This document shows, one piece after another, positions 6,150 to 13,691 of a stretch of 14,104 bases of DNA (positions are counted from its first letter, which is position 1; every line of letters starts with the position of its first letter). Position numbers and translations under genes: made by a program. The stretch is from positions 617,951 through 632,054 of the forward strand of contig MU646398.1 of NCBI GenBank assembly GCA_026770585.1, in the 5' to 3' direction. Under the pieces are notes generated by a model. The model searched no databases, had not been told where the DNA came from, and saw only the letters and a list, made by a program, of their open reading frames with translations. The stretch comes from Baffinella frigidus (lineage: Eukaryota; Cryptophyceae; Cryptomonadales; Baffinellaceae).

Positions 6150-7460
6150 ACACCACCACACAATCCCTCTCACCTTGTGGGGTATCCGTGCCTGGAGCTC
6201 TTATACTTCAGCCATGGGATACCATGAGCCTCATAAAGGCTGACTTGGGTTCGGTGTGTGTGTGAGAGCGCGTTCCTCTTTGGGACCTTCACACACCCCA
6301 ACAGGGCCACCCTGTATCCCCTCTTCACGAGCCTCTGCACTGGAGAGCTAAACGCAATTCGAAAGCAAAAATGCTTTCTCTGCAGATCCCTTCTACGGAA
6401 CGGCGTGTCGTTGGGCTATGTTGGGCGAAATTAAAATCCGAAAGCAAAAATGCTTTCTCTGCAGTCCTTTCTACGGAAGGGCGTGTCGTTGGCATATGTT
6501 GGGAGCATTTAAAACCTAAAGGACCTAAAGGATGTAAAGCAACTCGATCTCTGACTTGGGTTCGGTGTGTGTGTGAGCATGGGAACCAGTTGGTATACCT
6601 TCACCCACCCCAAGAGAACCACCCTGTATCCCCTCTTCACGAGCCTCTGCACTGGAGAGCGAAACGCGATCCGAAAGCAAAAATGCTTTCTCTGCAGATC
6701 CCTTCTACGGAACGGCGTGTCGTTGGGCTATGTTGGGAGGAATTAAAACCTCAAGGACCTACAAACCTAAAGGATCACCCTTTAGCCGGTTTCTGCCGCG
6801 ATCCTTCTGCACCGGGGGGCCTGAATGTGATCCGAAAGGAAGCATGGCCTTTCTGCAGGATACGTTCCGGTGTCCGCCTATGTTGGGAGCTCGAAGAACC
6901 TCAAGGACCTAAAGGACAGGTTCCGGTGTCCGCCTATGGTGGGAGTTAAAAGAACCTAAAGGACCTAAAAAGAAAATGCTTTCTCTGTAGTGCTTTCTAT
7001 GCCTAGGGCGTGACGTTGGGCCATTTTGGGAGAAAATAAAAGCTCAAGGACCTAAAGGACGCACAGCTGACGCTCAAGGACGCGGGTAGGTCCCTCACCT
7101 CACCCCCACGCACAATCCCTGTCACCTTTTGAATCTTGTCTCCTATTGACATCTGAGGTATCCGTGGTTGGAGCTTTTATACGCTCAACCATGGGAACCA
7201 TATGGGCCCTCAGCCGACTTGTGTTCTGGTGTGTGTGCGAGTGCGATCTTACTTGGAAGCAATCAAACACCCCATGAGGATCCGAAAGCAAAAATGCTGT
7301 GTCGTTGGGCTATGTTGGGTGAAACTGCAACCTTAAGGACCTCAAGGCAAGATCTGGGCGGTCGGACCTAAAGGATCTGGGCGGTCGGACCTGGAGTAAT
7401 CCAAAAGGAAGCATGGCTTTTCTGAAGAACAAGTTCCAATGTCCGCCTATGTTGGGAGCT
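6150..7460 (+). repeat. Hairpin repeat family, tandem direct copies
   Basis: Head modules at about 6160 and 7108 share CACAATCCCT.TCACCTT, GGTATCCGTG.TGGAGCT and TTATAC. Body modules repeat GGTTCGGTGTGTGTGTGAG, GCCTCTGCACTGGAGAGC, a GAAAGC-AAAA-GCTTTC hairpin (6361-6378, 6440-6457, 6673-6690), CGGCGTGTCGTTGGGCTATG and TTAAAACCTAAAGGACC. Variant bodies at 6834 and 7403 carry GTCCGCCTATGTTGGGAGCT. Frames such as 6371-6949 are open because they run through repeat units. No transposase was recognised. Confidence 0.8.
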
Positions 7461-7811
7461 CGTAAAAACATCGGCCACAGGCAAGATCTGGTTTCCACCA
7501 AAGGACCAAGGTTGTTTCGTTCTTCTAGCTCGGATTACTGGAAAGCACACGGCGTTACATGTACTGGAATTACTGGAAAGCACAATGCTCCTGCAAATGC
7601 CCCGCTCAACCTCACTCGCCTTCTCCTTCCGTCTGCTACAGCACGCCAACTCCATTGGACAACTGACCTGGATGATGCTAGCCCAAAGGCCTTGACGTCC
7701 CAGCCAGCGCTCGTACGGCCGAGGCATGTCTCCTACTCGAAGGCAGGTGCCAATGCGATCACAGCTGGCGCCTTGAGCATACCGGCGTCCGGACACCCCT
7801 CTTCTCTTTAA
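7413..7811 (+). CDS. Unrecognised ORF partly built from repeat sequence
   Basis: 132 codons from ATG to TAA. The first roughly 25 codons are hairpin-repeat sequence (PPMLGARK corresponds to the CCGCCTATGTTGGGAGCT module). The remainder (KHNAPANAPLNLTRLLLPSA and on) has no motif I can name. A minus-strand frame of similar length overlaps, so coding status is doubtful. Confidence 0.15.
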   Translation: MAFLKNKFQCPPMLGARKNIGHRQDLVSTKGPRLFRSSSSDYWKAHGVTCTGITGKHNAPANAPLNLTRLLLPSATARQLHWTTDLDDASPKALTSQPALVRPRHVSYSKAGANAITAGALSIPASGHPSSL

Positions 7812-7925
7812 GTCCTTGAGGTTTTAATTTCTCCCAACATACGCCAACGACACGCCCTTCCGTAGAAAGGACTGCAGGAAAAGCATTTTTGCTTTCGGAT
7901 CGCGTTTAGCTCTCCAGTGCAGAGG
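7808..7925 (-). repeat. Inverted copy of the hairpin repeat
   Basis: The reverse complement reads GCCTCTGCACTGGAGAGCTA, AACGCGATCC, the GAAAGCAAAAATGCTTTT hairpin, TTTCTACGGAAGGGCGTGTC and TATGTTGGGAGAAATTAAAA, matching 6332-6500. Together with those forward copies it makes a 1.6-kb region with inverted ends. Confidence 0.85.
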
Positions 7926-8026
7926 CTCGCTCAAACTCGTGGTCACGTCCGTTTCTCGGTATCTCTCGGAGGCCCGCTACGGAGCCGTGAGAAAGCCGGA
8001 AACTCGGCGTCTGGCGGCGCGTGAAG
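7922..8026 (+). other. GC-rich exon-like segment next to the inverted repeat
   Basis: Open in one frame: KLVVTSVSRYLSEARYGAVR then KPETRRLAARE, ending GAAG/GTTTAGGG directly at the telomere-like block, with an acceptor-like GTGCAG before it. This layout resembles the oxygenase exons, but no family is recognised and no partner exon was found. Confidence 0.2.
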
Positions 8027-8027
8027 G

Positions 8028-8635
8028 TTTAGGGTTTAGGGTCTATGGTGTAGGGTTTAGGGTTTAGGGTTTAGGGTTTAGGGCCGAAGGCTTATGGCTT
8101 ATGGCTTACGGTTTCGGGATTATGGATTAGGGTTTGGGGTCAGGGGTTAAGGGTTTAGGTTTTAAGGTCACGGGTTTAGAGTCTGGACATGAGGGTTTAG
8201 GAATAAGAGTTTAGGGTCTAGGGTCTAGGGTCTAGGAATCATTGTTTAGGGTTTAGGGTTTAGGGTTTAGGGTTTAGGGTTTAGGGTTTAGGGTTTAGGG
8301 TTTAGGGTTTAGGGTTTAGGGTTTAGGGTTCAAGGTTTAGGGTTTAAGGTTTAGGTTTGGGGTTTTGGGGTTTAGGATTGAGGGTTTAGGGTTTAAGGTT
8401 TAGGGTTTAGGGTTTAGGGTTTAGAGTTTGGGGTGTAGGGTTGAGGGTTGAGGGTTGAGGGTTGAGGGTTGCGGGTTTAGGATTTAGGGTTTAGGGTTCA
8501 AGGTTTAGGGTTTAGGGTTGAGAGTTCAGTGTTCAGGGTTTAGTGTTCAGGGTTTAGGGCTCAGGGTTTAGTTTTCAGGGCTCACCCGGCTCAGGGTTTA
8601 GGGGTTGACGGCTCAGGGTTCAGGGCATTTGATTT
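8028..8635. repeat. Interstitial telomere-like block with 12 perfect TTTAGGG units
   Basis: 8245-8328 is twelve exact TTTAGGG copies. Flanks are TTTAGGG mixed with TCTAGGG, TTGAGGG, TTCAGGG, GGCTTATGGCTTA and other variants. It lies in the apparently intergenic middle. Since unique sequence continues on both sides it is interstitial, not a chromosome end. Confidence 0.92.
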
Positions 8636-8695
8636 CTGCTCTACTTTACCTCGTCAATGAAGCCAATACGCGTCAACAAGCCCGGGCTGTTTGCC

Positions 8696-8766
8696 GCACC
8701 AAAGTTGACGAATTTGCACCGTGGCAACTTAAGAATAGTCCGTCAACCCAGCTGAGGCAGAGCTAG
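8696..8766 (-). repeat. Dispersed repeat 'GGACTATTC' copy 4
   Basis: Minus strand: CTAGCTCTGCCTCAGCTGGG, GACGGACTATTCTTAAGTTG, then CACGGTGCAAATTCGTCAAC and TTTGG. It directly follows the large telomere-like block. Confidence 0.65.
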
Positions 8767-8945
8767 AGGTTGTAGCGCAGCCGCCCCGCCTGCCCGGCGG
8801 TGGCTGCTCAGAAGCGCCCATCGCACATTCGGGGTCCTAGCGTGCTGTTTACGCCTTTGCTACGATGCAATTGAGGGGAACGGGTTGGCACAAACCATGG
8901 CACAAACCATGGATCTTGGTTGTGCTGATGATATGTGCTGATGAT
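8767..8945. other. Unassigned sequence
   Basis: No gene seen. Contains a short direct duplication GGCACAAACCAT (8886 and 8898) and TGTGCTGATGAT (8930 and 8943). Confidence 0.5.
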
Positions 8946-9665
8946 GTGTACGAGCATCCGTTCTTCTAATAGATAGGATTTCACTTTTCCCCAAATTCAC
9001 TTGCCCCCCAAATGAACAGATCTGATCTCTTACTGAGATTACGAATTTGCCTGAATTTGGACTTCGAGAATGGCGCCTTTAAAGTCACTGCCGTCGTTGA
9101 CCCGACGAGCGTGTTAGGAGCGTGTTATTAGAGCAAAAACTCAGAAACATCAAACACGTTGTGCCTATCGCCATCAAATCTTACCGAGTGTTTAGCCAAA
9201 AGGGATTGTTGTAGGGGGATTGTTGTAAAAATACGACCTCTTGTTGGGGGATTGTTGTAAAAATACGACCTCTTGTTTACATTTTTTGATGCATGGCTAC
9301 AGACGAGCATCCGTTCTTTCAATCAATCTGAAATCGTCCTTTTGTCGACCTTTGTCCTTTTGTCCTGTGTGGTCATTATCATCATTTCTAACTTCTCTGA
9401 TGAATCTGCGAGTAAGATAACGAATTTGCCTGAATTTGGACTGCGAGAATGGCGCCCTTGAAGTCACTGGCGTCGAAGTCACTGGCGTCGAGCGTGTTAG
9501 GAGCGTATGGTGGCAAGACCTCAGCCACGTCAAACACGTCCAGTTCACCTATCGCCATCAATCAAGGGCAAATCTCACTGAGTATTTAGAACAAGGGGGT
9601 TTCGTAAAAATACGACCCATTCATCAAACACATTCTCGTCCGTTCTGGCGATCGGCGGGGGATTT
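8946..9665. repeat. 379-bp tandem duplication
   Basis: ACGAATTTGCCTGAATTTGG recurs at 9041 and 9420, GAGCGTGTTAGGAGCGT at 9108 and 9491, and ACGAGCATCCGTTCTT at 8951 and 9303. Inside the first copy a 29-bp unit (GGGGGATTGTTGTAAAAATA CGACCTCTTG) is itself tandem at 9215 and 9244. The second copy adds a 15-bp duplication, GAAGTCACTGGCGTC. No long conserved frame, so noncoding. Confidence 0.85.
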
Positions 9666-10134
9666 TTGTAAAAACAGATCTACGAACCTTCGTATGACCC
9701 GTCCCGGAAGGGATTTTCGGGAACTCAGTGCCCGAGGTTCCGTTACCTTATCCGTAGGAACCCCCCTCTGACCCTACGGGTTGCCTACCGTAGGGTCCTG
9801 GGTCTTATCGTTGAGGGGTTATTCAAAATCCCTTCAAGTCCGCTGTGGACCGGGTGGGTTTATTACGAGGAGTTGCATTGATGGTCCATCGGAAATCCAT
9901 GCTGACGTTTCTGTATTTTTACATGTATTGGACACACTGCTGACAAGAATGCTGACGGTGCTGACTGCGGTATGTGTATTTTTGGAGACCCCACAAGGCA
10001 CAAACATCGTGAGAACAAACTTTTCGAGAGGGCAAATCGTTGAGATAAAAAAACGGAAGAAGTCTCGCAGTGAGGCACGGATTAGTCTGCGCCACCCGGT
10101 GATCCAGACGCGAAGCCCCGCGCCCCCGAACAAG
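9666..10134. other. Unassigned stretch with a palindrome
   Basis: CCCTACGG (9772-9779) and CCGTAGGG (9788-9795) form a hairpin; CCTACCGTAGG-like palindromes recur near 12889 and 13155. A plus-strand frame is open through here from 9781, but its start is TTG and its composition is unremarkable; I see no gene. Confidence 0.4.
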
Positions 10135-10455
10135 ATGGAAAAGGCCTCACCGCTGCATGCGCACCAGCGAAGAGGCTTTTCCGGCTTGGCCGCGCCGAGC
10201 GCGGTCAAGCGGCCAGGCGAGGCCAAGACTGGCCGTCGCTACTCGCTCCCGCAGGTGATGTACGTGGGTTTCTTCGGATCGCAACCGCCATGCGACGTGC
10301 CGGCGGTTCAAGCGGCGACGCGCGGTTCATCCTTCTTCTCAATCAAATCACTTCTCGCTCGACTTTTCAGCTTTAGCAGGAGATCGTCCGCTACAGACCT
10401 TGTCGCGCTCGATCTGGAAATCCCTCTCGGGCTGCGGCACGAGGAAGGCGGGTGA
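10135..10455 (+). CDS. Possible gene start, unrecognised product
   Basis: From ATG (10135) the frame MEKASPLHAHQRRGFSGLAA runs 106 codons to TGA, in GC-rich sequence. A spliced reading also exists. CTCCCGCAG/GTGATG (after 10254) and TTTAGCAG/GAGATCGTC (10381) would remove 126 nt, which is in frame, and enter EIVRYRPCRARSGNPS up to CGG/GTGAGC. A further acceptor-like GCTCGCAG precedes VYAAPRRGLRLRGG. No family is recognised and the minus strand is also open, so strand and coding status are uncertain. Confidence 0.25.
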   Translation: MEKASPLHAHQRRGFSGLAAPSAVKRPGEAKTGRRYSLPQVMYVGFFGSQPPCDVPAVQAATRGSSFFSIKSLLARLFSFSRRSSATDLVALDLEIPLGLRHEEGG

Positions 10456-10770
10456 GCGCCCCCCGGCTCGCGCTCGAACCTGGCTTGTCCCTCTTCGAGT
10501 CTGAGACCAAGGCTGTGGCGAATGGGCGAAGCCCCCCATAGCAGTCTGAAACAGCGCCCGCCATGCTCGCAGGTGTATGCTGCACCCCGGCGGGGGCTGC
10601 GTCTGCGAGGCGGTGCTGCCCCACCCTGGCCTCTTCCCGCTCCAGTAGATCACGTCGTCGTCCACCACCCAATCTAGAAATCACCCCTTCCGATCCGCTC
10701 CCCCCAGTATCGTGTCCTCCATCCACCCCTCTGTGCCTCGCTCCTCCTGGCTGCTCGCTGGCACGCGCGC

Positions 10771-10814
10771 TCTTCTCTCTCTCTCTCTCTCTATATATAT
10801 ATCTCTCTCTCTCT
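10771..10814. repeat. (CT)n-(AT)n-(CT)n microsatellite
   Basis: TCTCTC run, then TATATATATAT, then TCTCTCTCTCT. Confidence 0.95.
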
Positions 10815-10907
10815 GTACCCTGCGCAGCGGCTCTCAGACTGAACCCATGAGCGCCCGTTGACCATCTTGGCAAGGGAATAGATGGTCGCCATGTCTTTTA
10901 CGATCCG

Positions 10908-11046
10908 AAGAGACGCTTCCGACCGGTTTCTGCTGCGATCCTCTGAACCGGGAGGCCATATGCGTAAACACAGGGATATCCTGCAGAACCAGTTCCAGTG
11001 TCCGCCCATGGTGGTGTTCCAAAGAACCTAAAGGACCTGAAGGATT
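10908..11046 (+). repeat. Diverged hairpin-repeat copy
   Basis: CCGGTTTCTGCTGCGATCCT, CCAGTTCCAGTGTCCGCCCATGG (broken here: CCAGTTCCAGTG, TCCGCCCATGG) and AAAGAACCTAAAGGACCTGA match 6783-6975. The hairpin itself is replaced. Confidence 0.75.
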
Positions 11047-11068
11047 TGAGTACGGTGTTTCCCATCAG

Positions 11069-11140
11069 GTGCGTACCCCGCTCATGACGCACGGCAAGGC
11101 ATGGAACATCCTGGGGGGGCGCTACAGGGCTGCCGCACGG
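11069..11140 (+). CDS. Exon-like segment, unknown gene (weak Myb-like pattern)
   Basis: 72 nt, phase 0, with acceptor CCCATCAG and donor CGG/GTGAGC. Encodes VRTPLMTHGKAWNILGGRYR then AAAR. HGKAWN.LGGR...A.R faintly recalls a Myb/SANT helix ('HG..W..lg..lgR....cr'), but it is too short to assign. A 3'-part copy follows at 11227-11265. No partner exons are proven. Confidence 0.3.
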
Positions 11141-11226
11141 GTGAGCCCCCCGTCCCGTCAACTCTCTTCACCAAAATCACTGCTCTTTCCGATTGCATTA
11201 TAGAGATCCAAAACTAACACCACTTC

Positions 11227-11265
11227 CTCAACATCCTGGGTGGGCGCTACAGGCCGGCCGCCAGG
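11227..11265 (+). pseudogene. 3'-part copy of the 11069-11140 exon-like segment
   Basis: Encodes LNILGGRYRPAAR and keeps the donor AGG/GTGAGC. The 5' end is replaced by unrelated sequence. Downstream flanks also repeat: GTCAACTCTCTTCACCAAAA (11158) and GTCAACTCTCTTGATCAAAA (11404). Confidence 0.5.
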
Positions 11266-11269
11266 GTGA

Positions 11270-11890
11270 GCCCTCTGCCAACTCTCTCTCGAGAGAGTTT
11301 GGTACTTTATTGACGAACAGCCAGCGCCAGCACCGCACCTTACACGCCGGACCTGAGTTCCGGACGCGCTGCCCTACGCGGTGTGCTACTTACTGTACCC
11401 CGTGTCAACTCTCTTGATCAAAATCACAGCTTGGAAAACCTTTTCCAGCTCATGTCAACTCAGTGCCACGGGGACCTGACTATTCTCAAGCTGACGTTCT
11501 GCTTTTTTGGTTTGTGTGGCACACACATCCGTCAAATTTTGCAGCAAATAAGAGCTAGCATAGCTGGCTTGTTGCTCCCCTTGCACCCAGCTAATCTCGG
11601 AAGATTCAACTAGAGGTTGAATAAGAGAAATTAGCTAGGGCATAGGAAATTCAATTAGGCCTTGTAATTAAAGGAAAACGCTAATTAGTGAACTGAGTCA
11701 GTCATGATTCGAGATGAGATCATAGAGATCCAAAACTACACCACCTTCTCGACTTGCAAACCCCCAAAAATATGCGCCCTTTATCCTCCGCTCCTTCCCC
11801 CTTTCTCCATGCTCAAGTGCACCACGGCGCGCATTGCCTCCGCCCCCCCCCATGGTTTCACGCAAGGTTCTGGCTGTGTACAGGTTTTTT
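11270..11890. other. Unassigned stretch with short repeats
   Basis: Holds dispersed repeat copy 5, an AT-rich stretch (about 11600-11700) with TTAGCTAGGG and CAATTAGGCC, and ATAGAGATCCAAAACTA, which also occurs at 11200. No gene recognised. Confidence 0.45.
11472..11545 (+). repeat. Dispersed repeat 'GGACTATTC' copy 5
   Basis: GGACCTGACTATTCTCAAGC, then TTTGTGTGGCACACACATCC and GTCAAATTTTGCAGC. Same order of conserved blocks as copies 1, 2 and 4. Confidence 0.6.
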
Positions 11891-11892
11891 CT

Positions 11893-12000
11893 CTACGGGT
11901 CCAGCGCCCAGAAAAACCTCTTGTGAACCACCTGCACGTTTCTGCAGGGTACTCCGTCAACCGAAAAGGGTCGCCGAGCGTGGTACCGACGACACTCCAT
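11893..12000 (-). CDS. Exon-like ORF, unrecognised
   Basis: 35 codons, MECRRYHARRPFSVDGVPCR then NVQVVHKRFFWALDP, ending TAG. An acceptor-like CACTCTCAG precedes the ATG and a donor-like GTAGAG overlaps the stop. It could be an internal exon or a chance frame. Confidence 0.2.
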   Translation of the reverse strand: MECRRYHARRPFSVDGVPCRNVQVVHKRFFWALDP

Positions 12001-12079
12001 CTGAGAGTGATTCACTTAGTGCGTTCCACTTAGTAGGGTACATTGGTCTCTATAAGTCACGATCTGACCTAGCTCTACA

Positions 12080-12184
12080 GGGGTACCTCACTCATAAGAA
12101 ACCGCCGGACCCTACGTAGGCCTACGACTAGGGCCCTATGGTGGTCCTAGGATGGGGGGCGCTTTCCTATGAGCGAGGTACCCC
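12080..12184. mobile_element. MITE-like foldback element, copy 1
   Basis: 105 bp with 27-bp terminal inverted repeats matching at 24 positions (GGGGTACCTC.CTCATA.GAAA.CGCC). The interior has CCTACGTAGG and CCTAGG palindromes. No coding capacity. Confidence 0.75.
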
Positions 12185-12204
12185 TCTATCGCAGCGTGGA
12201 ATGG

Positions 12205-12236
12205 GGTTCTTATGAGAGAGGTAACTCTGTACCCCT
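12205..12236. repeat. Solo arm of the GGGGTACCTC foldback family
   Basis: The reverse complement reads GAGGGGTACAGAGTTACCTC then TCTCATAAGAA, the family arm with a small internal insertion, as in copy 2. Confidence 0.6.
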
Positions 12237-12328
12237 CTCGCAACCCTGCACCTCCACCACCTAGGCCCGCGACAAAACGTAGCACAGGGGAGGGCGGAAG
12301 GTATGAGGAACCCCGCGTTCTCTGTTCA

Positions 12329-12453
12329 CCGAGGGTGCCTCTGGGTGTGTGGGTAGGGGAAATCTGGTACCTAACTCCGACACTGTATCCGTGATACAGT
12401 GTCGGAGTTGACCTTACCAGAAGAGTTTCCCTACCCGCAGGCGGGCACCTCGG
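12329..12453. repeat. Long hairpin with perfect 17-bp stem and triloop
   Basis: AACTCCGACACTGTATC (12373-12389), loop CGT, and GATACAGTGTCGGAGTT (12393-12409). The pairing continues imperfectly outward: CTGGTA with TACCAG, GGGTAGGGGAAA with TTTCCCTACCC, and CCGAGG.TGCC with GGCACC-TCGG. It could be a MITE or a small-RNA precursor. Confidence 0.85.
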
Positions 12454-12569
12454 GCCTTGCCTCTGGCCCGAGGCCCCACACCGCTCGCTCTCTAGGTCCT
12501 GCTCAAAAACAGCCTCCATGGGGGGGAATACACGACGGCCGTGTTGTTATAAATACATGTACATGTAAA

Positions 12570-12691
12570 GGGGTACATGTACCTCGCTCGTAAGAAACAC
12601 CCACCCCATTAGAACCACCGTAGGACCATAGGCATAGGTCTGATGATGTAGAGCCCTAGGGGTTGGCGCTTTCTTGTCAGCAAGGTGCCCC
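12570..12691. mobile_element. MITE-like foldback element, copy 2
   Basis: Left arm GGGGTACATGTACCTCGCTC, then GTAAGAAA; right arm GGCGCTTTCTTGTCAGCAAG, then GTGCCCC. Same family as copy 1, with six extra bases (TACATG) in the left arm. TATAAATA lies just upstream at 12549-12556. Confidence 0.68.
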
Positions 12692-12699
12692 TGCAACGC

Positions 12700-13080
12700 A
12701 ACGAAATCCGACAAACCCGCAGCACCTGGGAGCTGTCAACACAAATCAAATCTGGTTCCATTTCGTTTCGAACTTGTCGAGTTTAAGACGAGTTTTGAAA
12801 TTACCTGCTGCAGTACATAGCTAAATGCTGACACGCGGACAAGACCACACTTAATTCTCCAACTTCATAGGCATTGCCAAGGACCTCCTACCGTAGGCCA
12901 AAATCCTAGGACCCATTTTCAGTACGTTACCCTATTAAACTGGTCCTTCTCAACTTGTGCCTGGGGGTGGTTCCGGAGGTTGCACGTCAATTATGGTATG
13001 TGGAAAATGGGTTCGGGGGGGCCTAGGCCTATATTGTTCCAAAAGGAAACCCAAAGAAATAACTGGGGTCCTAGCTAGAA
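12700..13080. other. Unassigned stretch
   Basis: No gene seen. Inverted blocks CCCATTTTC (12911) and GAAAATGGG (13004), with CCTAGG and CCTACCGTAGG palindromes, suggest decayed foldback elements. Confidence 0.4.
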
Positions 13081-13190
13081 ATCAAGGGCAAACACCGCCC
13101 CTACGGTGGTCGTACGCTCCTTGACAACGGTGGTCGTACACTCCTTGACATGCCTACAGTAGGACCCCTAGGGCGGTGCGTGTCCTTGAT
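13081..13190. mobile_element. MITE-like foldback element of a different family
   Basis: Ends ATCAAGGGCAAACACCGCCC and GGGCGGTGCGTGTCCTTGAT pair at 17 of 20 positions. Inside is a 24-bp direct duplication (13103-13126 and 13127-13150), ACGGTGGTCGTAC.CTCCTTG. About 110 bp, noncoding. Confidence 0.72.
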
Positions 13191-13317
13191 ATGGAGCAAC
13201 CCCTGTCAATGTACACGTCTTGCCAGTGTAAAAGGTTGTGCTCGAATTTCCCACACAGGGGGGGGCTGGACGTGAACTTAACGGTGAGTTTATTCCGTGC
13301 ACACTTTAAGATGAGAG

Positions 13318-13420
13318 CCCCCCCTCTCCCCCCCCTCCCCCCCTCTCTCTCTCCCCCCTCCCTCCCTCTCTTTCTCTTGTTCTGTCTGTCTCTGTCTCTG
13401 TCTCTGTCTCACCCCACCAC
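13318..13420. repeat. Polypyrimidine tract with (CTGTCT)n
   Basis: C/T-only sequence on the plus strand ending in TCTGTC repeats, followed by CACCACCCCAG. It lies downstream of SMC2, so it would be purine-rich in that transcript. Confidence 0.9.
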
Positions 13421-13606
13421 CCCAGGCCCTTCCTGAGGCGGGCCCATCCCAGCAGCGTCTCTCCAGCCACACGTAAGGTGCGGAGGGGGTGTTAGTTGGC
13501 GGCCGGGACGGGGTGGCTACAGGGGTATCTCTTCTACACGATATCTCGGTTACAAGACCCCACAACTTAAGGGTGTTGGACCCATAAGTTGACAAGGGCG
13601 GCGGGC
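13421..13606 (-). other. SMC2 downstream region / 3' UTR
   Basis: Sequence following the SMC2 stop on the minus strand. No AATAAA signal was seen. A short inverted pair CAACTTAAG/CATAAGTTG flanks 13563-13591. Confidence 0.4.
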
Positions 13607-13691
13607 TTAGCGGCCGGCGGGGGTGGTGCGCGAGACGGTCGAGACGCCGTCCACGAACTTGGTGCGGTACAGCACGTTCGCGTTGTTGAAC
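13607..13691 (-). CDS. SMC2: SMC2 terminal exon with stop codon
   Basis: 85 nt beginning G/TTCAACAAC after the acceptor CCTCCCCAG and ending CGC TAA. Encodes [20 protein letters not shown] then RTTPAGR. The tail after VSTVS is short. Confidence 0.92.

Noticed and set aside
6371-6949. 192-codon plus-strand frame with repeated peptide MLSLQIPSTERRVV
   Set aside because: It runs through several copies of the hairpin repeat, so the peptide repetition reflects DNA repetition. No family and no start context.
8028-8635. CRISPR-like array
   Set aside because: Repeats are contiguous 7-mers without unique spacers, and the DNA is eukaryotic.
9666-9840. rRNA or tRNA gene
   Set aside because: Stem-loops such as CCCTACGG/CCGTAGGG are present, but no conserved rRNA segments and no tRNA A/B boxes with a cloverleaf were found here or elsewhere in the window.
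9781-10455. 224-codon plus-strand frame as one gene
   Set aside because: It starts at TTG, and the first 118 codons show no coding character. Only the part from the ATG at 10135 was kept, at low confidence.
10391-10873. 160-codon minus-strand frame
   Set aside because: Its N-terminal part (YIYREREREK) is translation of the CT/AT microsatellite. The rest overlaps a better plus-strand candidate.
12136-12519. 127-codon minus-strand frame
   Set aside because: It spans the long hairpin and MITE arms, has no motif, and its openness follows from GC-rich repeat sequence.
13436-13482. Plus-strand 47-nt exon after the polypyrimidine tract (CCCCAG ... CAC/GTAAGG)
   Set aside because: The splice signals look good, but the encoded ALPEAGPSQQRLSSH has no recognisable character and no partner exon, and it lies in the SMC2 3' region.
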